Shown piece by piece: positions 14,723 through 19,685 of a stretch of 19,685 nt of DNA. The translations under genes were made by a program, and so were the position numbers. The first letter of the stretch is position 1; every line of letters begins with the position of its first letter. The notes under the pieces were generated by a model. The model had not been told where the DNA came from, did not search any database, and saw only the letters and a list, made by a program, of their open reading frames with translations. Origin of the DNA: Candidatus Bathyarchaeota archaeon (GTDB lineage Archaea > Thermoproteota > Bathyarchaeia > Bathyarchaeales > Bathycorpusculaceae); NCBI GenBank assembly GCA_030589055.1, contig JAUUWK010000008.1:1-19685 (forward strand). The letters are read 5' to 3'.

Positions 14723-15406
14723 TTACTTGGCTGTCTCCTCTCCGCTTGTTTCTTTAAGTTCTCCCTCAGCTTTTTCTTTAGGTACTTCTTCTCCTGCTTC
14801 CTCCTCTGGAGGACTTTCAGTTTTTTGGGGTTTATCTGGAAACTTCGCATCCGGGGGCATTATCCTAACTTTCACGCCGAGTACGCCAGATTTTAGTTGA
14901 ACGTGAACTTCGGCTTTCCTCGTGTATTTTATTGCTGGGGCTCCACATTTCGGTAAATATCCAGCTTTGAATTTTTCATATCTCGCCCTCGCGGTTCTCA
15001 GTTTTCCCCTGATGGTTATCTCCACGCCGAGGGCACCAGCTTCCATAACTCGGTTTAGCGCCCAATATCCCGAACGTCTAAAATGTACACCTCTCTGCAG
15101 AGCTGATGATATACGTGAGGCAACCACATAAGCGTTTAATTCCGGAATCTCCATCTCAGAAACAGAAATCTGCGGATTTGGAACATGGAAATTCTCTTCC
15201 AAAATTCTTGCGAGTTCTCTTATTGTTCCCCCACCTCGACCTATTACTAAGCCAGGGCGCATGGCATAAATCACTATATGCGTTCCCAACGGAGTTTTTG
15301 ACATCTTCACCCCGCCATAACCAGCCCTTTCAAGTTCCTTCTGCAAGAACTCGTCGATTTCCGTCTTTTTCATGGACTCGGATATGAAATGTTTGACAAC
15401 AGACAC
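14723..15406 (-). CDS. rps3: 30S ribosomal protein S3 (uS3)
   Basis: 227 residues. The KH domain with the GXXG loop is at VIYAMRPGLVIGRGGGTIRE (about 45-64), followed by the C-terminal domain ISSALQRGVHFRRSGYWALN and GALGVEITIRGKLRTARARY EKFKAGYLPKCG. From about residue 194 there is an acidic, Glu/Pro-rich tail typical of archaeal S3. S3 lines the mRNA entry. The start is GTG, overlapping the L22 TAG by one base, with GGAGG 9 nt upstream. Confidence 0.96.
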   Translation of the reverse strand: MSVVKHFISESMKKTEIDEFLQKELERAGYGGVKMSKTPLGTHIVIYAMRPGLVIGRGGGTIRELARILEENFHVPNPQISVSEMEIPELNAYVVASRISSALQRGVHFRRSGYWALNRVMEAGALGVEITIRGKLRTARARYEKFKAGYLPKCGAPAIKYTRKAEVHVQLKSGVLGVKVRIMPPDAKFPDKPQKTESPPEEEAGEEVPKEKAEGELKETSGEETAK

Positions 15407-15918
15407 TATACTTTCCCTCCTGGTTCTGGCCGTTCTTCTAAGGCTACTTCAATATGGCATAAAGTCTGAAATTTTGGTGAACTTCTTCCGAAAGCTCTTT
15501 GCATGTACCGCTTGATCTTCATACCAGGATATGCTGACGCGTGGATTATGCGTAGTCTTTCGGTGTCTAAGCCTTTGTATTCAGCGTTGGCCTCTGCTCC
15601 TTCAAGTATTTTTACAATGTGTTTTGCAGCTTTCACTGGGTACCTGCCTGCAAAAGCCTTTTCTAGTCCGCGGCGGTGCCCCGCCTTTTTGTTGAATCTT
15701 GCGAAAGGAACAGGCCTCTTCTTGATCATAACATCCCTAAGATAACGTTTTGCCTGATTGAGCATCATGCCTTTTATTGTTTTACATATTTCTCGAGCTG
15801 ATTTATAGGATACTCTAAGCTCTCGTCCGCTTGCTTTAACGGTTTTTTCAGGATCTAATTCCTCTTCCGCTATGGAGTATCCCCATTTTGGCACTTCATA
15901 ATCTCTCCAGTTGTGCAT
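15406..15918 (-). CDS. rpl22: 50S ribosomal protein L22 (uL22)
   Basis: 170 residues. ELRVSYKSAREICKTIKGMM, then KRPVPFARFNKKAGHRRGL and GRYPVKAAKHIVKILEGAEA NAEYKGLD, with the tunnel-lining loop IIHASAYPGMKIKRYMQRAF GR, are archaeal L22. It is the first gene of the operon here; S19 and L2, normally before it, are not upstream. The ATG is 19 nt from a TATA box, so the mRNA is probably leaderless. Confidence 0.96.
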   Translation of the reverse strand: MHNWRDYEVPKWGYSIAEEELDPEKTVKASGRELRVSYKSAREICKTIKGMMLNQAKRYLRDVMIKKRPVPFARFNKKAGHRRGLEKAFAGRYPVKAAKHIVKILEGAEANAEYKGLDTERLRIIHASAYPGMKIKRYMQRAFGRSSPKFQTLCHIEVALEERPEPGGKV

Positions 15919-15937
15919 TTGAACAGCGAAATGGTGA

Positions 15938-15944
15938 TTTATAT
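15938..15944 (-). promoter_or_regulatory. TATA box of the ribosomal operon (before L22)
   Basis: ATATAAA on the minus strand is centred about 23 nt upstream of the L22 ATG. That spacing places transcription at or next to the A of the ATG, hence a leaderless mRNA. No Shine-Dalgarno sequence lies in the 19 nt between. Confidence 0.6.
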
Positions 15945-16062
15945 GGTTTTCCTTAATCTCAACTAGTTTTCCACACTCGCGCGTTATTTCCGTTTTCTGG
16001 ACAGTTTGGCTTCATTTATGTGGTGCCGTATTCGAAGACAGCTTCACTAGCTTGCGGACGCT

Positions 16063-16182
16063 GTGGACCCGTTTACTCTTAAAGAAGCTCTGTATCGAGC
16101 GACTACGCCTTTTGAATACATGCACAGAGCTGAAAACCATAGGCTAGACCGTGAAGAAGAAGCCGACAAGATCTGGGTCTAA
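16063..16182 (+). pseudogene. Small unrecognised frame, possible gene remnant
   Basis: A GTG-TAA frame of 39 codons with protein-like composition: VDPFTLKEALYRATTPFEYM, then HRAENHRLDREEEADKIWV. An in-frame stop lies a few codons before the GTG, and no good ribosome-binding site precedes it. It could be the C-terminal remnant of a lost gene or a small protein. No family recognised. Confidence 0.25.
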
Positions 16183-16262
16183 ACGCGCGCATAAAAATGG
16201 GGAGTTTAGGGGATATTGCTCTTACGCAGAGACATATTATTCGTACGCATTCAGTTCCAGAG

Positions 16263-16341
16263 TGGTGCGGCCGCCGGGATTCGAACCCGGGATCACAGGC
16301 TTGGAAGGCCTGTGTCCTAAACCAGACTAGACGACGGCCGC
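16263..16341 (-). tRNA. tRNA-Gly (UCC)
   Basis: The minus strand folds fully: acceptor GCGGCCG (16335-16341) pairs perfectly with CGGCCGC (16267-16273); D arm GTCT...GGAC; anticodon stem CAGGC/GCCTG around the loop CTTCCAA, anticodon TCC; T arm CCGGG-TTCGAAT-CCCGG. The discriminator A (16266) is followed by an encoded CCA (16263-16265). No intron. It reads GGA and, by wobble, GGG codons. Confidence 0.97.
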
Positions 16342-16398
16342 CCTTCACTATTACAGTTATTCTTTATTTGAGACGGGGTAGATAAAATTTCTTTTCAG

Positions 16399-17064
16399 CT
16401 ATTTTGGTTTCTCTTCAGGCTTATACATCCTTTTCTCCTGTGCTGGCTTAGGTTTAAAACTGCCTCGATATTTGGTCATGGATGCCCTTTTCCTTTCCAA
16501 GTTTTTGAGCCTTGCATAAAGCTTGGCTGCCTTAGTTTTCGAAGTCTTCCTAACCCTCGGAACGCGATAAGGCGCCGGCGTGAAGGGTTTTTTAACCTTC
16601 TCTCTTGACCTTTTCTTCCTACGGCTTCCAGTTTGGACATTCTTCACTTTTCGAAAAACAACATAACCTTCATCCAAGTTCACCTCTTGCATTCTCCATC
16701 CAACATCCAACCAAGCCTTAGCATGCACACCAGAGGACTTATTCCACCATTTTTCGTTACGAAAAGCACTCATAGGCAAGTTATCGCTTATAATCCCATC
16801 CATCTTAGCAAAAGAAAGCTTGACCACACTTGTAAAAGCAGCTCTGAACCTTAAGTAACGTTTAAGCCCGTCATATTTACCAACGGAACGTGGCGAAACA
16901 ATTCTTCTTGCACAATTTAGACAAAACATTTTTGTGCGGTCACCTGTTGAAACATCCGGCACCACGCAGTCTCTGCAGAACAAACGTCCACATCTCTGAC
17001 ATCGCCTAAGATAACTGTACCGAAAAACCCTACCACATATCCCGCATTCATCTTTGAAAGGCAT
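16399..17064 (-). CDS. FYVE-like zinc-finger protein with a basic C-terminal tail
   Basis: 221 residues, function unknown. Residues 7-51 hold eight cysteines as C7-x2-C10, C22-x2-C25, C30-x2-C33 and C48-x2-C51, with the core YLRRCQRCGRLFCRDCV. That spacing and the basic Arg-Arg-Cys-x2-Cys-Gly-x2-Phe-Cys core are those of FYVE/treble-clef double-zinc domains, although the full lipid-binding RRHHCR is not present. Residues about 65-140 form a mixed domain (YDGLKRYLRFRAAF, MSAFRNEKWWNK, AKAWLDVGWRMQEVNLDEGY VVFRK). From about 145 to the end it is strongly basic (SRRKKRSREKVKK, AKLYARLKNLERKRASMTKY RG), suggesting nucleic acid or ribosome binding. ATG start with its own TATA box. It lies next to tRNA-Gly and upstream of the ribosomal operon. 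Confidence 0.75.
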   Translation of the reverse strand: MPFKDECGICGRVFRYSYLRRCQRCGRLFCRDCVVPDVSTGDRTKMFCLNCARRIVSPRSVGKYDGLKRYLRFRAAFTSVVKLSFAKMDGIISDNLPMSAFRNEKWWNKSSGVHAKAWLDVGWRMQEVNLDEGYVVFRKVKNVQTGSRRKKRSREKVKKPFTPAPYRVPRVRKTSKTKAAKLYARLKNLERKRASMTKYRGSFKPKPAQEKRMYKPEEKPK

Positions 17065-17115
17065 CTAAACCACTGGCAAATGCAAAGGAACCCACTAAAC
17101 TATTGTTGAGACCCT

Positions 17116-17124
17116 GATATAAAT
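17116..17124 (-). promoter_or_regulatory. TATA box of the zinc-finger gene
   Basis: ATTTATATC on the minus strand predicts transcription near 17093, leaving a leader of about 30 nt before the ATG at 17064. Confidence 0.5.
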
Positions 17125-17175
17125 GTCATTTCATAATTCAGAAATCATGATAGATATTCGAAATCCGCGATAACA

Positions 17176-17183
17176 CTTATACA
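17176..17183 (+). promoter_or_regulatory. TATA box of the two-helix membrane protein gene
   Basis: CTTATACA lies about 36 nt upstream of the ATG at 17216, predicting a leader of about 10 nt that includes GTGA, 6 nt before the ATG. Confidence 0.45.
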
Positions 17184-17215
17184 AGACCTCTTTCTGTGTC
17201 AAATCGTGAACCTTA

Positions 17216-17581
17216 ATGCTTTTCAGCGATTACTTGCATGAAAAAGCGGAGGAATCAAGACATAACGAGACCGTCGGGTATTTTCTGATCGTGACAGGTT
17301 CCATATTTTTTGTAGGAGGCTTACTTGAAACCGTAATAACCGTTGAGAATCCAGAATGGTTTCTAATAATCCCATACTACTTCACAGAGCATCCATACAG
17401 TCTTTTGGGCTTATCTCTAACAACTGTGGGGCTTGCACTGATTCTTCTAGGAATAGCTTTAAACATACACTATGCAAGGCAGAGAGCGTGGTATATGAAG
17501 GAGTTACAAAAGGCTCAAACTACGGAGGAATTGAGACTTTCAAGAACAAGAAAAAGGAAGAAGGAACAGGGAATAGGGTGA
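17216..17581 (+). CDS. Hypothetical two-helix membrane protein
   Basis: 121 residues, no family recognised. A charged N-terminus (MLFSDYLHEKAEESRHNE) precedes a membrane segment around residues 20-42 (VGYFLIVTGSIFFVGGLLET), a short loop with aromatic residues (NPEWFLIIPYYFTEHPYS), a second segment around 62-84 (LLGLSLTTVGLALILLGIAL) and a charged C-terminal part that may form a short coiled coil, ending in RTRKRKKEQG. By the positive-inside rule the C-terminus, and so the N-terminus, should be cytoplasmic. It is divergent from the zinc-finger gene and convergent with rtcB, with stops only 2 nt apart. The role is unknown. Confidence 0.7.
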   Translation: MLFSDYLHEKAEESRHNETVGYFLIVTGSIFFVGGLLETVITVENPEWFLIIPYYFTEHPYSLLGLSLTTVGLALILLGIALNIHYARQRAWYMKELQKAQTTEELRLSRTRKRKKEQGIG

Positions 17582-17583
17582 AT

Positions 17584-19044
17584 TCAGCCTTTCATAACTG
17601 CCAAAGGAACAAACCTTGCGACCTTTGTCGCTATCCCTAGTTTGTCACTGACATCTACAACTATATCTACGTTTTTGTAGACTGGATCTGCCTCCTCAGC
17701 TAAAACAGCCGCACTTGCAGATTTGACGTAAATCCCACGTTGCTCCAAACCCTTCTTTACATCCCCACCCCAAAATCTTCGCTTGGCAGCACGCCGACTC
17801 ATCATCCTTCCCGCCCCATGAGCAGTAGATCCAAAAGTTAATTGCATGGCTTTCTCCGCACCAGCAAGAAGCCACGAACTAGTCCCCATGCTGCCAGGTA
17901 TAAGCACAGGCTGCCCCACAGCCCTATAGTCCGATGGGACTTCTGGATGCCCAGGTGGAAAGGCACGCGTTGCACCTTTTCTGTGAATCCAAACCTTTCT
18001 CTGCTGCTCCCCATCGACCTTGTGGCTTTCTATCTTTGCAATGTTATGAGCAACGTCATACACAAGAGTTAGTCCAAACTTTTCCGGATCTACTTTAAAC
18101 ACTTGTCGGAAGCTGTGTCTCACCCAGTGCATTATCGTTTGACGGTTCACAAACGCATAATTAACAGCGCACGCCATTGCTTGGTAATAATCTTCAGCCT
18201 CTTTGCTGTTTCCAGGTGCACAAGCAAGTTCCCTATCCGGCAGTACGATTTTATATTTGTGAACTGCTCTTTCCATGACCCTTAAATAATCTGAGCATAT
18301 TTGGTGGCCGAAGCCCCTTGAGCCGCAATGGATCATACCTGTTATTTGCCCTTCATGTTCGATCCCGAAGGTTTCGGCTGCTTTTTCATCATAAATCTTA
18401 TCCACTTTCTGGATTTCAAGGAAATGGTTTCCCGAACCCAGCGTGCCAACTTGTTGAAGCCCCCTGTTTTTCGCTCTTGCTGAAACCTTGTCCGGATTCG
18501 CGTTCTTCATGCATCCCCGTTCTTCATGGTGTTCAGCGTCTTCAGACCATCCTAGTCCTTGATCAATAGCCCATTGAACGCCATCCATGACCAATCTTTC
18601 CAGGTTATGCGTTGAAATTCTGGAGTCTTTTCGTCGGCTTCCAAGCCCGCATGGAACGTTATTGAAAATAGCGTTTATCAAATCAGAGAGTTTTGACGTT
18701 ATGTCCTGTTCTGACAGGTTTGTTGTCAATAAGCTGACTCCACAGTTTATGTCATAGCCAACCCCGCCTGGACTAATTACGCCTTCATCATAGTCTGTTG
18801 CTGCCACACCACCTATTGGAAAACCATAACCTTCATGGCCATCAGGCAATGTTATAGCATATTTGTAGATGCCAGGTAAATGAGCTACGTTTGTACACTG
18901 TCCAAAGGTTCTATCAGTCCGCATTTTTTCCAACAAAACTTTGTCTGCAAAAACCCTGCCTGGAACCCGCATACCTGGCTTATACTTCGGAATACGCCAA
19001 GTGTAATCGTCTATCTTTTCAAGCGGAACCTTGTCTCCACGCAT
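17584..19044 (-). CDS. rtcB: RNA-splicing ligase RtcB
   Basis: 486 residues, full length for an archaeal RtcB without intein. It joins RNA 2',3'-cyclic phosphate or 3'-phosphate ends to 5'-OH ends with GTP and Mn, the ligation step of archaeal tRNA splicing. By alignment of motifs to the Pyrococcus horikoshii enzyme, the metal and catalytic residues are present: D98 and C101 in GVGYDINCG, N206-H207 in GSGNHFLE, H239 in HCGSRGFGHQ, H333 in VYDVAHNIAK and the guanylylated histidine H409 in GSTAHGAGRMMSR. GGTGA 5 nt before the ATG marks the start. Its activator archease is not adjacent. The promoter carries an inverted repeat. Confidence 0.97.
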   Translation of the reverse strand: MRGDKVPLEKIDDYTWRIPKYKPGMRVPGRVFADKVLLEKMRTDRTFGQCTNVAHLPGIYKYAITLPDGHEGYGFPIGGVAATDYDEGVISPGGVGYDINCGVSLLTTNLSEQDITSKLSDLINAIFNNVPCGLGSRRKDSRISTHNLERLVMDGVQWAIDQGLGWSEDAEHHEERGCMKNANPDKVSARAKNRGLQQVGTLGSGNHFLEIQKVDKIYDEKAAETFGIEHEGQITGMIHCGSRGFGHQICSDYLRVMERAVHKYKIVLPDRELACAPGNSKEAEDYYQAMACAVNYAFVNRQTIMHWVRHSFRQVFKVDPEKFGLTLVYDVAHNIAKIESHKVDGEQQRKVWIHRKGATRAFPPGHPEVPSDYRAVGQPVLIPGSMGTSSWLLAGAEKAMQLTFGSTAHGAGRMMSRRAAKRRFWGGDVKKGLEQRGIYVKSASAAVLAEEADPVYKNVDIVVDVSDKLGIATKVARFVPLAVMKG

Positions 19045-19071
19045 TATTTCACCTACAACATAGAAAGGTTG

Positions 19072-19108
19072 GCCAAAATATAAACGATTTTGGCGTTTAA
19101 ACCAAAAT
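19072..19108 (-). promoter_or_regulatory. rtcB promoter region with TATA box and inverted repeat
   Basis: The TATA box is GTTTATATTT (19076-19085, read on the minus strand), predicting transcription about 10 nt before the ATG. An 8-bp perfect inverted repeat, GCCAAAAT at 19072-19079 and ATTTTGGC at 19087-19094 with a 7-nt spacer, spans it, and a further CCAAAAT copy lies at 19102-19108. A repressor bound here would block the TATA-binding protein. The regulator is unknown. Confidence 0.45.
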
Positions 19109-19124
19109 AAGCGAGCTAACTATC

Positions 19125-19685
19125 CTAGGAAACTCTAAACTTCTCTACAAATTTTACAATGCCTTCCACACTCTGATTCAGTACAGTTTTGCCGAGAACT
19201 GGATGGTCTTTAATGTAGTCTGCAGCTTTTTGAAGAGCCACATCGCCTTCTAGAATTCGTTCACCTATTGCCTCAAGGTTCTCGCCTTTTTCTATTCCTT
19301 GCATTGCAATCTCTGCCCACAATTTAAGCTGCTTCACATAAGCCCGAAGTTTTTTTATGGCATCTTGTGCTTTACCAAAATGGCTGTAATACAAGAACCT
19401 AGGTTTTAGGTTAATCAGCTTCTCCAAGGATGCTAAAGCGATGTCCAAGCGGAAAGGCGGGGGCGTTGGCGGCACAACCAAGTCAAATTTATTCAGGTAA
19501 ACGCCAGCAGCGTCTCCTGCGAAAATTCCTTGGCTTAATGTTTCATAATAACCCAAGTGGTGCGAAGCATGCCCAAGTGTTTCCACAACCTTCAGTTTAA
19601 CGCCATTTCCAACGTTTAAAATCATACCGTCTGTTCCCGAGATAATCCTCTCTACTGGAACAGGCTCAGGTTCACCATACATCTC
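19125..19685 (-). CDS. Metallo-beta-lactamase-fold hydrolase (5' end outside window)
   Basis: The frame is open at the window edge, so the N-terminal part with the HxHxDH zinc motif is missing from view. The visible 186 residues keep the later metal-site features: VVETLGHASHHLGYYE (His ligand), GIFAGDAAGVYL (bridging Asp) and RFLYYSHFG (last His). After that comes a helical C-terminal region of about 90 residues. This matches archaeal MBL proteins related to glyoxalase II; the substrate is unknown. It is upstream of rtcB on the same strand, but rtcB has its own promoter, so an operon is not needed. Confidence 0.85.
   Translation of the reverse strand, partial: EMYGEPEPVPVERIISGTDGMILNVGNGVKLKVVETLGHASHHLGYYETLSQGIFAGDAAGVYLNKFDLVVPPTPPPFRLDIALASLEKLINLKPRFLYYSHFGKAQDAIKKLRAYVKQLKLWAEIAMQGIEKGENLEAIGERILEGDVALQKAADYIKDHPVLGKTVLNQSVEGIVKFVEKFRVS

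Larger units (their letters stand above)
15919..16262. other. Intergenic stretch between L22 and tRNA-Gly
   Basis: 344 bases. It carries the operon TATA box at the left, a doubtful plus-strand frame in the middle (next entry), and an apparently empty A/T-rich piece before the tRNA. I see no remnant of S19, L2, L23, L4 or L3. Confidence 0.5.

Noticed and set aside
14349..14900. Plus-strand 183-codon frame, Ser-rich
   Set aside because: Antisense shadow of S3, L29 and Rpp29; the Ser-rich composition comes from reversed Lys/Glu-rich coding.
16103..16348. Minus-strand 81-codon frame
   Set aside because: It runs straight through the well-folded tRNA-Gly gene and has no protein family features.
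17584..19044. Intein in RtcB
   Set aside because: Some archaeal RtcB genes carry inteins, but this one is 486 residues with all catalytic motifs continuous and no insertion.
1..19685. CRISPR array, insertion sequence, prophage or toxin-antitoxin module
   Set aside because: I saw no regularly spaced repeats, transposase or integrase motifs, or paired small toxin-antitoxin genes on either strand.

Overview
The window is archaeal chromosome, most likely from a Bathyarchaeia-type or related member of the TACK group. Evidence: a ribosomal protein cluster in archaeal gene order, with proteins found only in Archaea and Eukarya (S4e, L32e, L19e, L34e, RNase P subunit Rpp29); an intron-less tRNA-Gly; archaeal TATA boxes placed for leaderless or short-leader transcripts; many TTG/GTG starts preceded by GGAGG. 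The lineage is an inference from gene content and protein style, without a phylogeny.

Layout. Positions 1-1510 (+) hold the 3' end of a membrane protein resembling an ECF transporter S component and a HypE/AIR-synthase-like ATP-binding protein. Positions 1551-3438 (-) hold two GT2 glycosyltransferases, each with its own TATA box, separated by a stretch containing what looks like a decayed small gene. Positions 3764-15918 (-) form one nearly gapless operon, transcribed from L22 to cytidylate kinase: L22, S3, L29, Rpp29, S17, L14, L24, S4e, L5, S14, S8, L6, L32e, L19e, L18, S5, L30, an Hsp20-domain protein, L15, SecY, an 18-codon ORF, a DUF106/EMC3-type membrane protein, L34e and Cmk. S14 is a 54-residue gene easily missed because of its size. 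Positions 15919-16262 are intergenic with a small doubtful ORF; then come tRNA-Gly(UCC) (-), a FYVE-like zinc-finger protein with a basic tail (-), a divergent two-helix membrane protein (+), a convergent full-length RtcB RNA ligase (-) and the 3' part of a metallo-beta-lactamase-fold protein (-) running off the end.

How it works together. The operon couples ribosome assembly, tRNA 5' processing (Rpp29), protein export (SecY) and membrane protein insertion (DUF106). Genes mostly overlap by 1-8 nt or sit within about 17 nt, so translational coupling is likely. Departures from the usual archaeal cluster: it starts at L22 (no S19/L2/L23/L4/L3 upstream), has no aIF1 gene between L29 and Rpp29, no adk after secY, and no L14e-cbf5 after cmk. 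It gains a small heat-shock-like protein with a very basic N-terminal arm and a probable internal promoter, plus the 18-codon ORF with a strong ribosome-binding site. I see no CRISPR array, insertion sequence or prophage. The best candidates for something undescribed are the operon-embedded Hsp20 protein, the secY-DUF106 micro-ORF, the FYVE-like protein and the inverted repeat over the rtcB TATA box.
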